A DNA stretch of 64,000 nucleotides, taken from the NCBI RefSeq assembly GCF_014836875.1, contig NZ_JACSQC010000001.1, forward strand, positions 631,632 to 695,631, read 5' to 3'. Under the pieces are notes generated by a model. The model searched no databases. It had not been told where the DNA came from and saw only the letters and a list, made by a program, of their open reading frames with translations. The position numbers and the translations under genes are program-made. Positions 33,676 to 42,226 of this stretch are shown piece by piece; positions within the stretch are counted from its first letter, which is position 1, and the number at the start of each line of letters is the position of its first letter. This stretch comes from Arthrobacter pullicola (lineage in GTDB: Bacteria; Actinomycetota; Actinomycetes; Actinomycetales; Micrococcaceae).

Positions 33676-35826
33676 ATGACAGGGGACAGCGCCGGCACCA
33701 CCAGCGAGCGGGAGCTCCTGGAACGGCTCGCGGCAGCGAAAAATATCGCGGTGACGTTCACCGGATGGGACGGGAGCCCGCAGCAGGTCTCGGATGAAAC
33801 CCTGCGGATAATCCTTGCCTCCCGGGGTGCCCCTGCGGGCAGCCGCCCGGGACTGGAAGCATCACTGGCGCAGGCAACGACGGACCGCTGGCGGCAGGTC
33901 CTGCCTCCGGCCATCGTGACGCGGGAAGGTGCCCCGGAGACCTCGGTGCCGGTGCATCTTCCCTCCGGAGTGTCCGCGCGGGCCTGGGTCGATCTGGAAC
34001 TGGGCGGAACCATTGAGCTGCCGTGGAATCCGCAGCCGGAGGAATCCGCCGTCGTCGATGGAACGGACCTGCAGCGCACTGCGCTGGCCCTGCCGCCGGA
34101 TCTGCCCCTGGGCTGGCACCAGCTGCACGTCGAAGCCCTCAGCACCGGCGACGGCGGGATCCGGGCCCAGGCTGTCCTGGCAGTAACCCCGGACCGGCTG
34201 GATCCGGTTGGCAAAATCGGCCGGGCCCAGACCTGGGGGATGATGGCCCAGCTGTACTCCACCCGGTCGGCACGGTCCTGGGGTATCGGTGATCTGACCG
34301 ATCTCGCTGACCTCTCCGCGGTCTGCGGGGAAGCCGGATCAGATTTTGTGCTCATCAACCCCCTCCATGCCGCCGAACCCGCCCCGCCGGTGGAGGATTC
34401 CCCGTACCTGCCCGCAACCCGCCGCTTCTTTAACCCCCTCTACATCCGGGTCGAAGCCATTCCCGAGTACAGCTACCTCCCGCCGGAACAACGGGCGCGC
34501 GTCGAAGCTTTGGCTGCCGGGCAGCAGGCCGTGAACCGGGAGGCCGGGCTGCTGGACCGGAACGCAGCCTTCGCGGCGAAACTCCCGGCCCTTCGCCTGG
34601 TTTTCGAAGTGCCGCGCAGCCCTTCCCGGGAGCAGCAGTTCCAGGCTTTTGTCGACGGGGAAGGCGATGGCCTGGAGAGTTTTGCCCTCTGGTCCGCCCT
34701 GGCCGCCAGCCTGCCGGCGGACGCACCGCAATGGGCGGAGGGTTTGAACAGCAGTTTTGCCCGGAATGCGGCCGTGGAGCTGGCCGGTGACATCAGCTTC
34801 TACAAATGGCTGCAGTGGATCTGCGACGAACAGCTTGAGACTGCCCAGCGGGCTGCCCGGCAGGCAGGCATGGGCGTAGGGATCGTCCATGATCTGGCCG
34901 TGGGGGTCCACCCCGGCGGAGCGGACGCCTGGACGCTGCGGGACGTCCTGGTTCCTGAAGTATCGGTCGGGGCACCGCCGGACATGTTCAACCAGCGCGG
35001 CCAGGACTGGAGCCAGCCCCCGTGGGATCCGGACCGCCTGGCGCACACCGGCTACGCTGCCTACCGGGACATGCTGCGGACCATTCTCCGCCATGCCGGC
35101 GGCGTGCGGGTGGACCATATCCTTGGCCTCTTCCGCCTGTGGTGGATACCCCGCGGAGAAACGCCGGACAAGGGCGCCTACGTCTACTACGACCATGAGG
35201 CGCTGGTGGGAATCCTGGCCCTGGAAGCGCACCGGGCGGGTGCCGTCGTCATTGGCGAAGACCTGGGCGTCTTTGAACCGTGGGTGCAGGGCTATCTGGC
35301 CGAACGCGGAATTCTGGGCACGGCCATCCTGTGGTTCGAACAGGCCGGGCAGGGGCCCCGGCCGCCGGCGGACTACCGTCCGGGCGCCCTCACCACGATC
35401 GGCACGCACGACCTGCCTCCGGCGGCGGGGTACCTGGCGGGGGAGCACGTAACACTGCGCGGTTCGCTGGGCCTGCTCAACCGGCCTGTGGAGGAAGAGC
35501 GGGAACTCGATGAGGCCGCCAGGGCCGCCATTCTGGATCTGGTCCGCGGCCAGGGTCTGCTGACCACTGAACCGGCTTCCGAAGCCGAAATTATTGAGGC
35601 CCTGCACCGCTTTATTGCCCGGACCCCGTCCGTGCTGATCGGCGTCGGACTGGTGGATGCCGTGGGGGAGCGGCGCACCCAAAATCAGCCCGGTACGTCC
35701 ACGGAGTACCCCAACTGGCGGATTCCGCTGGCCGGGCCGGACGGAGCCCCGATCCTGGTGGAGGACCTTGCCACCAACCAGCGGTTCCAGTCTCTGGCGC
35801 GGATTATGAACGAGTCGCTGCGTTAG
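33676..35826 (+). CDS. malQ: 4-alpha-glucanotransferase (amylomaltase, GH77)
   Basis: A 716-residue cytosolic enzyme that transfers maltosyl units between alpha-1,4-glucans. After an N-terminal beta-rich extension (1-150, common in actinobacterial MalQ), the GH77 barrel starts at WGMMAQLYSTRSARSWGIGD. The catalytic set is visible: nucleophile Asp480 in VRVDHILGLFRL, acid/base Glu528 in IGEDLGVFEP and Asp579 in GTHDLPP. GGAG precedes the ATG. Length is normal for the long type. It acts in maltodextrin or glycogen breakdown; no glycogen phosphorylase is next to it. Confidence 0.95.
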   Translation: MTGDSAGTTSERELLERLAAAKNIAVTFTGWDGSPQQVSDETLRIILASRGAPAGSRPGLEASLAQATTDRWRQVLPPAIVTREGAPETSVPVHLPSGVSARAWVDLELGGTIELPWNPQPEESAVVDGTDLQRTALALPPDLPLGWHQLHVEALSTGDGGIRAQAVLAVTPDRLDPVGKIGRAQTWGMMAQLYSTRSARSWGIGDLTDLADLSAVCGEAGSDFVLINPLHAAEPAPPVEDSPYLPATRRFFNPLYIRVEAIPEYSYLPPEQRARVEALAAGQQAVNREAGLLDRNAAFAAKLPALRLVFEVPRSPSREQQFQAFVDGEGDGLESFALWSALAASLPADAPQWAEGLNSSFARNAAVELAGDISFYKWLQWICDEQLETAQRAARQAGMGVGIVHDLAVGVHPGGADAWTLRDVLVPEVSVGAPPDMFNQRGQDWSQPPWDPDRLAHTGYAAYRDMLRTILRHAGGVRVDHILGLFRLWWIPRGETPDKGAYVYYDHEALVGILALEAHRAGAVVIGEDLGVFEPWVQGYLAERGILGTAILWFEQAGQGPRPPADYRPGALTTIGTHDLPPAAGYLAGEHVTLRGSLGLLNRPVEEERELDEAARAAILDLVRGQGLLTTEPASEAEIIEALHRFIARTPSVLIGVGLVDAVGERRTQNQPGTSTEYPNWRIPLAGPDGAPILVEDLATNQRFQSLARIMNESLR

Positions 35827-35856
35827 TCCGGCGGCCGGGCTGGAGCATCCGAAGGT

Positions 35857-36366
35857 CTAGTCGGCAAAGGCGACGCGGCGCAGGAGGGACCGCAGCTGCT
35901 CCCGCTCGTCCGGGGAGAGAGCCCCCAGTGATGTGTCGCTTGCGGCCGCGACCACGGCGGCCGCCTCTGCATAGAGCCGCTTACCCGCCGCCGTCGCGGT
36001 GATGATGTTGGAGCGGCGGTCCCGCGGGTCCGCCTGCCGTTTCACGGCACCGCGCTTCTCGAGCTGGTCCACCAGTGCCACGATTTGGCTCGGATCCAGG
36101 GAGAGGAATTCGGCGAGTTCACGCTGTGAAGGGTTCAGCCCGCTGCAGGCCAGGGAGAGCACTGAATAGGAGCGGACCTTGAGGTCGAGGGCGGCCAGGT
36201 CCTCATTGGCGCGGCGCGATCCGACGGAACGTGCCCGGGCTGCGAGGAACTCGGTTTCACCGGCCAGCTCTGAGTCGTACAGCCGCTCGATTCCGGCCTG
36301 AGGTCCCGTCTGAAGCGAAGTACCTGCCGCGCCGTTGCGTGAGGTGTTGCTGCCGGTCTCAGTCAT
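35857..36366 (-). CDS. MarR-family transcriptional regulator
   Basis: A 169-residue winged-helix protein: YSVLSLACSGLNPSQRELAEFLSLDPSQIVALVDQLEKRGAVKRQADPRDRRS holds the recognition helix and wing. The N-terminus is Ser/Thr/Asn-rich and the C-terminal helices would form the dimer interface. MarR proteins repress nearby catabolic genes and release DNA on binding a phenolic or CoA-linked ligand. It is divergent from the SDR-MaoC-ligase operon. A -10-like TACTCT ends six bases before the ATG, suggesting a leaderless mRNA and overlapping divergent promoters. Confidence 0.9.
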   Translation of the reverse strand: MTETGSNTSRNGAAGTSLQTGPQAGIERLYDSELAGETEFLAARARSVGSRRANEDLAALDLKVRSYSVLSLACSGLNPSQRELAEFLSLDPSQIVALVDQLEKRGAVKRQADPRDRRSNIITATAAGKRLYAEAAAVVAAASDTSLGALSPDEREQLRSLLRRVAFAD

Positions 36367-36372
36367 GGACTA

Positions 36373-36423
36373 AGAGTACGCGCAATTACAACTGTTGACT
36401 TTCTCAATTATCTCGGCTGTCAT
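36373..36423. promoter_or_regulatory. Divergent promoter region of the MarR gene and acyl-CoA operon
   Basis: Plus strand: TTGACT (36395-36400), 17 bases, TGTCAT (36418-36423), followed by GAGGAG before 36460. Minus strand: TACTCT (36373-36378) six bases before the MarR ATG. The short palindrome CAACTGTTG overlaps the plus -35 and could be part of the MarR site. Confidence 0.45.
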
Positions 36424-36459
36424 GGTGTGAGGCATGACACACGAATGAGGAGTTACAGT

Positions 36460-37389
36460 ATGGCGCTGGACGGCAAAACCGCGATTGTTACCGGCAGCGG
36501 GCGGGGGCTGGGCCTGGCCTACGCCCGGGAGCTGGCCCGGCAGGGCGCAGCGGTAGTGGTGAACGACGTCGATTCGGCCGTTGCCGAGGAAGCGGTAGCG
36601 GTGATTAAGGCCGACGGCGGCCGCGCGGTTGCGGTGGTGGCTCCGGTCGGGTCGACCGAGACGGCCAAGGCCCTGGTGGCTGCTGCGGTGGAGAACTTCG
36701 GCGGCCTGGACATCCTGGTGACCAACGCCGGGGTGCTGCGGGATAAGTCGCTGCTGAAGATGACCGATGAGGACTTTGACCTGGTGATCAACGTGCACCT
36801 GCGCGGCACGTTCACCTGTGTCCGGGAGGCGTACGCGTACTTCAAGGAAAACAATGTGGCGGGCCGGATCATCACGATCGGTTCCCCGACCGGGCAGCGC
36901 GGAAACTTCGGGCAGACCAACTACGCTGCGGCGAAGGCCGGGATTGTGGGCATGGTCCGCACCTGGGCGCTGGAGATGAAGAAGGCCGGCGTGACCGCGA
37001 ACGCCGTCATTCCGGTCGCCGCGACGGCGATGACCAAGACCGTCCCGTACTTCGCTGCCGCGGTTGAAGCGGAGGAGCGCGGTGAGGCGATGCCGGACTT
37101 CTTCCGCAAGGAGCTGGGCTTTGGCACGGCGGAGGATGTGGCCGGGCTGATCGCGTTCCTGGCTTCGGAGGATGCTGCCGGGATCACCGGGCAGGCCATT
37201 GGTGTGGGCGGGGACCGGCTGCAGCTGTGGTCCCATCCCGAAGCTGTTGCCTCGGAGTACCGGGACGGCGGGTGGACCTATCAGGATCTCGCGGCGGCGT
37301 TCCCGTTCGCCGGCAGCCTGCAGGGTGTGGGGGAGAAGTTCCCGCCGCTGCCCGAAGAGCTCCAGCCCCAGACCGCAGATTCAAAATAG
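36460..37389 (+). CDS. SDR-family 3-hydroxyacyl-CoA dehydrogenase-like enzyme
   Basis: A 309-residue SDR with cofactor loop TGSGRGLG (11-18), catalytic Ser142, Tyr155 and Lys159 (YAAAK). The extended C-terminus (about 60 residues beyond the core, with GVGGDRLQLWSHPEAVASEYRDGG) is typical of the multifunctional-enzyme-like SDRs that oxidise 3-hydroxyacyl-CoA, and of 17-beta-hydroxysteroid dehydrogenase type 4 domains. GAGGAG lies eight bases before the ATG. The MaoC hydratase follows after 32 bp, supporting consecutive beta-oxidation steps. Substrate unknown; a steroid or terpenoid side chain or alicyclic acid is possible. Confidence 0.88.
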   Translation: MALDGKTAIVTGSGRGLGLAYARELARQGAAVVVNDVDSAVAEEAVAVIKADGGRAVAVVAPVGSTETAKALVAAAVENFGGLDILVTNAGVLRDKSLLKMTDEDFDLVINVHLRGTFTCVREAYAYFKENNVAGRIITIGSPTGQRGNFGQTNYAAAKAGIVGMVRTWALEMKKAGVTANAVIPVAATAMTKTVPYFAAAVEAEERGEAMPDFFRKELGFGTAEDVAGLIAFLASEDAAGITGQAIGVGGDRLQLWSHPEAVASEYRDGGWTYQDLAAAFPFAGSLQGVGEKFPPLPEELQPQTADSK

Positions 37390-37421
37390 TCACCACCAGA
37401 ACTACCTGAGGAAAAAACCTT

Positions 37422-37877
37422 ATGAGCGCTACCGTTGTCACCTTTGAAGAACTCCCCGGGCTTGTCGGCAAGGACCTGGGCTACACCGATTACATCGAAA
37501 TCACGCAGGACCAGATCAACACTTTCGCCGAGGCCACTGATGACCACCAGTGGATCCACACGGACCCGGAGAAGGCCAAGGACGGGCCGTTCGGTGCGCC
37601 GATCGCCCACGGCTTCCTGACACTTTCGCTGATCATTCCGCTCTGGAGCCAGCTCTTCGACGTCGACGGCGTCAAGACCAAGGTCAACTACGGCCTTGAC
37701 CGGGTGCGGTTCACCAACCCGGTGAAGGTTGGTTCCAAGGTCCGTCTGCACTCGGTCATCGCTGAGGTCACCGAGGTCAAGGGAGGGGTGCAGATCAAGA
37801 CTTCCAACAAGATCGAGATCGAAGGCGAAGAGCGTCCCGCCGTCGTTGCCGAGTTCCTCGCCAGGTTCTACGCCTAG
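37422..37877 (+). CDS. MaoC-family dehydratase / enoyl-CoA hydratase
   Basis: A 151-residue single hot-dog domain hydratase. The hydratase-2 motif with catalytic Asp/His is present in FAEATDDHQWIHTDPEKAKDG, followed by APIAHGFLTLSLI. MaoC enzymes add water to 2-enoyl-CoA giving 3-hydroxyacyl-CoA, which the SDR encoded just upstream could oxidise. Length and start are normal (AGGAAAAAACCTT before ATG). The two genes are probably one transcript with the following binding protein and CoA ligase. Confidence 0.92.
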   Translation: MSATVVTFEELPGLVGKDLGYTDYIEITQDQINTFAEATDDHQWIHTDPEKAKDGPFGAPIAHGFLTLSLIIPLWSQLFDVDGVKTKVNYGLDRVRFTNPVKVGSKVRLHSVIAEVTEVKGGVQIKTSNKIEIEGEERPAVVAEFLARFYA

Positions 37878-37996
37878 TTTCAGGCAGATCAGGGCTCCCG
37901 GCCCGGTCCCCTCCGCGGGCCGGACCACGGGTCAGTAAGGCAGTACCAGCTCCACCCCTGCAGTATCCATTTCTCCCCTCAAGGAAGAGGAAAGTC

Positions 37997-39013
37997 ATGA
38001 GGCACTTCATTACCCGCAAGGTCGCCAAGGCCTTCGCACTCGGCGCTGTTGCGTCACTGGCGCTGGCCGGCTGTGGTGGCGGCAGCCTGTCCGGCAACGA
38101 TTCCAGCTCACCGGCTGCTTCCTCGTCGGAATCGGCAGGCAGCGGCGAACTCGAGAAGATCGTGGTCGGCGTCCTGGCGATCGCCCCCTCCGCAGCCATG
38201 CACTACGGCATTGAGGAAGGCATCTTCGAGAAGCACGGACTCGACGTCGAACTCCAGACCGGACAGGGCGGCGCTGCCATGCTGCCGGCTGTCTCCACCG
38301 GAGACATGAACTTCGCCGTCGGCAACCCGCTGACCGTGATGGTGGCCAAGGACAAGGGCCTGGACATGCAGATCGTCACGGGCTACTCCAACTCCTACGC
38401 GGAGGGCGAGGACATTAACGGCGTTGTTGCCCGTGCGGACTCCGGCATCACCACTTTCGGTGACCTGGAAGGCAAAACCGTCTCTGTCAACGCCATCAAC
38501 ACCCAGGGCGACCTGACCATCATGGAAGCCGCCGCCATCGCGGGAGCGGACTCCGGGGCGATCAAGTTCTCCGAAATGGCCTTCCCTGACATGGAGGCAC
38601 AGCTGGAGCTGGGCAACACGGACGCCATCTGGATTCCGGAGCCCTTCCTCAGCAAGGCGCTGGCCAACCCGGAGAACGTCCTGGTGGGGTACTCGAACCA
38701 GGAAGTGGTCCCGGGCATGCCCACCATGGTCTCCTTCACCTCGGGTAACTATGCCGACCAGAACCCGGAAACCGTCCAGAAGTTCAAGGACGCCATGGAA
38801 GAGCTCCTGGTCGAGGCCGAGGCAAACATCGACGACGTCAAGGCAACCCTGCCGGACTTCATGACGATGCCGGCAGAGGTCGCCGCGAAGCTCAAGATGG
38901 AGCAGTACGACGCCGAGCTGCGCACCGAGCAGCTGAACAGCCTCGGTGAGCTGATGCTCAAGTACAAGTTCGTGGAAAAGGCTCCCGATCTGGCAGCCAT
39001 GACGGTCCAGTAG
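37997..39013 (+). CDS. NitT/TauT-type ABC transporter substrate-binding lipoprotein
   Basis: A 338-residue secreted lipoprotein: signal peptide with lipobox LALAGC, a Ser/Gly-rich linker, then a type II binding fold of the NMT1/SsuA class (GIEEGIFEKHGLDVELQTGQGG; LPAVSTGDMNFAVGNPL). Relatives bind sulfonates, nitrate, thiamine precursors or aromatic acids such as phthalate. GGAAGAGGAAAG precedes the ATG. It is in the acyl-CoA operon, but no permease or ATPase gene accompanies it, so either partners lie elsewhere or it serves as a sensor. The stop codon lies at the start of a degenerate 17-bp repeat. Confidence 0.88.
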   Translation: MRHFITRKVAKAFALGAVASLALAGCGGGSLSGNDSSSPAASSSESAGSGELEKIVVGVLAIAPSAAMHYGIEEGIFEKHGLDVELQTGQGGAAMLPAVSTGDMNFAVGNPLTVMVAKDKGLDMQIVTGYSNSYAEGEDINGVVARADSGITTFGDLEGKTVSVNAINTQGDLTIMEAAAIAGADSGAIKFSEMAFPDMEAQLELGNTDAIWIPEPFLSKALANPENVLVGYSNQEVVPGMPTMVSFTSGNYADQNPETVQKFKDAMEELLVEAEANIDDVKATLPDFMTMPAEVAAKLKMEQYDAELRTEQLNSLGELMLKYKFVEKAPDLAAMTVQ

Positions 39014-39053
39014 CAGCACCGTTCAATAAGCAGCACCATCCAGTAACACCTCC

Positions 39054-39087
39054 GGTGGCCTGCCTTCCCCTGGGCAGGCAGGCCACC
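39054..39087 (+). terminator. Hairpin downstream of the binding-protein gene
   Basis: A perfect 12-bp stem (GGTGGCCTGCCT with AGGCAGGCCACC) with a 10-base loop between the binding-protein and acyl-CoA synthetase genes. It may be an attenuator rather than a full stop, as the next gene continues the pathway. Confidence 0.6.
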
Positions 39088-39121
39088 AGCTCCACAAAGA
39101 CTTTAGGTAATACAACGAAGG

Positions 39122-40681
39122 ATGTCTGAGGAAATGCAGAACCAGGGCCTGGGTTCATGGATCCACCGCCAGCGCGTTAAATCCGGTTCCAAGACCGCGC
39201 TGATCTTCCGGGATGAACGGACCAGCTACGCCGAGCTCGACGAGCGGATCAACAGACTGGCAGCTGTGCTGCGCGCCAACGGAGTAGAACACGGCACGCG
39301 GGTGGCCTTCCTGGGGGACAACCACCCTGCTTTCCTGGAGACGTTCTTCGCCGCAGGCTCCCTGGGAGCGGTGTTTGTGCCGCTTAATACCCGGCTGGCA
39401 CCTCCGGAAATCCAGTATGCGCTGCAGGATTCAGGCAGCCTCATCCTGGTGAACACCCTGGCGCTGGACGAACTGGCTGTGCGCGGTGCGCGCGGAACCG
39501 CCGTCGCACTCCGCCTGCTGGTTGACGATGGAACGGGAACAGCGGCCTTCGACGCCGGCGATCTGCCGGTCAAGCCGTATGAAGCGTCCCTGGAATCAGC
39601 CTCGGGCGGGTTTCCGGATGCCGCCGTCGCCCTGGAAGACGGCGCAATCATTCTCTACACCTCAGGCACCACCGGGCAGCCCAAGGGCGCCTGCCTCACC
39701 CACGCCAATCTGGCCTGGAACTGTTTCAACGTGCTGGTGGATTACGACGTTGCGGGAGACGACGTCGCCCTGATGATCTCCCCGCTGTTCCATGTGGCAT
39801 CGCTGGACATGGGTGTGCTGCCGAACCTGCTCAAGGGTGCCGCCGTCATTCTGGAAACCCGCTTTGAACCGGGACGGACCCTGGAACTGATCGAAAAGTA
39901 CCAGGCGACGTTTATCAGCGGCGTTCCCACCACCTACCAGCTGCTCTGTGAGCACCCCGATTGGGCCAAACGGGACATCAGTTCGCTGCGCAAGCTCACC
40001 TGCGGCGGCTCCGCGGTGCCGCTGCGGGTGATTGACGCTTACGAGGAACGCGGTCTTGGCTTCTCCAACGGCTACGGTATGACCGAAACGGCGCCCGGCG
40101 CCACGGCTCTGCCGCCGAAGTGGTCCCGGGAGAAGGCCGGTTCGGCCGGGCTCCCGCATTTCTTCACCTCCGTCCGCATCGCGCATCCGAACGGTACTCT
40201 CGCTGCGCCCGGGGAAGTAGGCGAAGTCCAGATCAGCGGCCCCAACGTGATCAAGGCCTACTGGAACCGGCCCGAGGCCACCGAGTCCTCATTCACCGAC
40301 GGGACCTGGTTCCGCTCCGGCGACATGGGTTATTTCGACGACGACGGTTTCCTCTTCATCTCCGACCGGTTGAAGGACATGATCATTTCCGGCGGCGAGA
40401 ACATCTACCCGGCCGAGGTGGAGCAGATCATCAGCGAGCTCGAGGCCGTCAGCGGCGTCGCGGTGATCGGGGTTCCCGACGCTAAGTGGGGAGAGGTTCC
40501 CAAGGCTGTGATCACGCTGCGCGACGGTTTCACGCTGGATCCGGCCGAAGTGCAGACTCATCTGGACGGGCGGCTGGCCCGGTACAAGATTCCGAAGTCG
40601 GTGGTGGTCGTGGAGGATCTGCCGCGGACGGCCAGCGGCAAGATCCGCAAGAAGGACCTGCGCAGCGAGTACGCCGGATAG
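39122..40681 (+). CDS. Acyl-CoA synthetase (AMP-forming)
   Basis: A 519-residue adenylate-forming ligase with YTSGTTGQPKGACLTHANL near residue 178, GYGMTETAPG, WFRSGDMGYFDDDGF and PRTASGKIRKKDL with the catalytic lysine. It activates a carboxylic acid for the SDR and MaoC enzymes encoded upstream, and matches the medium-chain/alicyclic or aromatic acid group better than FadD. The ATG at 39122 lacks a spaced ribosome-binding site (GAAGG touches it); ATG at 39134 is an alternative with GAGGAA adjacent. This completes a small catabolic cluster under MarR control. Confidence 0.9.
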   Translation: MSEEMQNQGLGSWIHRQRVKSGSKTALIFRDERTSYAELDERINRLAAVLRANGVEHGTRVAFLGDNHPAFLETFFAAGSLGAVFVPLNTRLAPPEIQYALQDSGSLILVNTLALDELAVRGARGTAVALRLLVDDGTGTAAFDAGDLPVKPYEASLESASGGFPDAAVALEDGAIILYTSGTTGQPKGACLTHANLAWNCFNVLVDYDVAGDDVALMISPLFHVASLDMGVLPNLLKGAAVILETRFEPGRTLELIEKYQATFISGVPTTYQLLCEHPDWAKRDISSLRKLTCGGSAVPLRVIDAYEERGLGFSNGYGMTETAPGATALPPKWSREKAGSAGLPHFFTSVRIAHPNGTLAAPGEVGEVQISGPNVIKAYWNRPEATESSFTDGTWFRSGDMGYFDDDGFLFISDRLKDMIISGGENIYPAEVEQIISELEAVSGVAVIGVPDAKWGEVPKAVITLRDGFTLDPAEVQTHLDGRLARYKIPKSVVVVEDLPRTASGKIRKKDLRSEYAG

Positions 40682-40825
40682 CGGGCGGGCCGGGCCCTGG
40701 CGGGGGCCGGGCTGGTCCCGCCGGGCCGGTATCAAGATATCCGGACGGCCTTGGTCCTCCTGGGCACCTGTGATCTCTAGACTGGGCACCAGCAGATGCC
40801 GAACCCCTCCAACCTGAGGACAGCC

Positions 40826-41299
40826 ATGACCCAGCTTTCTCCGGGCGACACCGCCCCCGCGTTCACCCTTCCCGACGCCGGCGGCAAGCAGGTGTCCCTC
40901 GCGGACTATGCCGGGCGCCGCGTTGTCGTCTACTTCTATCCGCAGGCCGGGACACCCGGCTGCACCACCGAAGCCTGCGACTTCCGCGACAACCTGGCTG
41001 CGCTGCAGCAGGACGGGTACGACGTCGTCGGCATCTCACCTGACGGCCCCGAGGCGATCCAGGAGTTCATCCGGGACCAGGCGCTGACCTTCCCGCTGCT
41101 CTCCGATCCGGACCTTGCCGTGATCAAGGCCTATGGCGCCTATGGGGAGCGGACCTTCGGCGGCAACACGTCCATGGGCATCCTCCGCTCCACCGTCACC
41201 GTGGATGAAGACGGGAAGGTCCTTACAGCCGAGTACGGTGTCAGCCCTGCCGGCCATGTGGCCCGGCTGCGCGAGGAGCTGGCTGGCCTGCAAAGCTGA
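40826..41299 (+). CDS. bcp: Thioredoxin-dependent peroxiredoxin (Bcp/PrxQ)
   Basis: A 157-residue peroxiredoxin with peroxidatic Cys46 and resolving Cys51 in GTPGCTTEACDFRDN, the spacing of the atypical two-Cys PrxQ group. It reduces hydrogen peroxide and organic peroxides with electrons from thioredoxin in the cytosol. GAGGA lies six bases before the ATG at 40826; an earlier ATG at 40796 has no such site. Length is normal. It is monocistronic, followed by a methyltransferase remnant. Confidence 0.95.
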   Translation: MTQLSPGDTAPAFTLPDAGGKQVSLADYAGRRVVVYFYPQAGTPGCTTEACDFRDNLAALQQDGYDVVGISPDGPEAIQEFIRDQALTFPLLSDPDLAVIKAYGAYGERTFGGNTSMGILRSTVTVDEDGKVLTAEYGVSPAGHVARLREELAGLQS

Positions 41300-41310
41300 C
41301 CCGGCTGAAT

Positions 41311-41529
41311 GAGCGAGCGCATCGTCCAGGCGGAAGTCTCCTGGCGGGGTTCTTTGAAAGCGCCGCGATCGAGCAGTTCCCGCACCAGGTCGCTCCTGCC
41401 TATTCGTGGCCGGTCCGGGAGTTCACGCGGCTGCTCGAAGACGCGGGGTTGACCGCCGCCGCCGTCGAAACCCGGACGGACCCCGGGCACCGGCCGCATG
41501 CTGCGATCGTTGCCCGCCGCAGCGTTTAG
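41311..41529 (+). pseudogene. C-terminal remnant of a SAM-dependent methyltransferase
   Basis: In frame 1 the sequence reads RPGGSLLAGFFESAAIEQF, then VAPAYSWPVREFTRLLEDAGL and ETRTDPGHRPHAAIVARR before TAG at 41527-41529. This is the usual last third of class I methyltransferases of actinobacteria (post-motif III region through the C-terminal strand). The SAM-binding N-terminal 130 or so residues are missing, and bcp ends just upstream, so a deletion joined the remnant to bcp. No in-frame ATG with a ribosome-binding site exists. No mobile element borders it. Confidence 0.75.
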
Positions 41530-41542
41530 CTGCCTGACGGGG

Positions 41543-42055
41543 TCAGACCCCGAAGGCCGCCGGGTACTCGATCATTCCTGAAGGGACCCGGGCGTCGGGG
41601 TTGAGCTGCAGGGCCATGAGGGCCTCATCCGGCACCTCGAACGGGGCCTTGATGCCCAGCCGGGACGCCGGCGTGAACCCGAACCTCGGGTAGTAGCCGG
41701 CATGGCCGAGGACCACCACCAGGTTTTCACCCAGTTTCCGGGCCGCGTCCAGTGCGCCGCGGATCGCCGCACCCCCGGCGCCCTGGCGCTGATAATCCGG
41801 CAGGACCGCACAGGGAGCCAGTGCGAGCGCGGGCTCACCGCCGACCCGGCAGCGGGTCAGCAGTGCATGGGCCACGATGGTGCCGTCCGGTCCGGCTGCG
41901 ACCCAGGAGAGCCCGTCGATCCACGCGCCGGGATCGGCGCGCAGCGTATCGACGAGGTCGGCTTCCGCCGAAGTGGGGAAGGCTGCTTCGTTGATGGCAC
42001 GGACGGCAGCGGTGTCGGCTGGGGTCTCAGGACGGGCGGTCCAATTGATGGTCAT
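41543..42055 (-). CDS. GNAT-family N-acetyltransferase
   Basis: A 170-residue acetyltransferase of the YhbS group. The acetyl-CoA loop is at LPDYQRQGAGGAAIRGALDAARK (about 90-112), followed by VVVLGHAGYYPRFGFTPASRLGI, the hallmark of this branch; ALAPCAVLP precedes the loop. The acceptor is unknown. The start at 42055 has GGGAG seven bases upstream. The gene is divergent from the phosphodiesterase at 42227 and convergent with the methyltransferase remnant. Confidence 0.88.
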   Translation of the reverse strand: MTINWTARPETPADTAAVRAINEAAFPTSAEADLVDTLRADPGAWIDGLSWVAAGPDGTIVAHALLTRCRVGGEPALALAPCAVLPDYQRQGAGGAAIRGALDAARKLGENLVVVLGHAGYYPRFGFTPASRLGIKAPFEVPDEALMALQLNPDARVPSGMIEYPAAFGV

Positions 42056-42226
42056 GAGGATGCTCCCAGTGCGCTGCGGATTCCGGTGTAGGTCTCCGAA
42101 AACCATATCCCGCCGGAGGTCCTGCCCAGCTGCCGCGTCTCCGGAGTCTGCAGCACAGGCTAGCCTCGGAGGTGAGACCGGGAGGGATAGCCCGGTATGA
42201 AAGGCACCGGAAATGAAAGGACCCCG

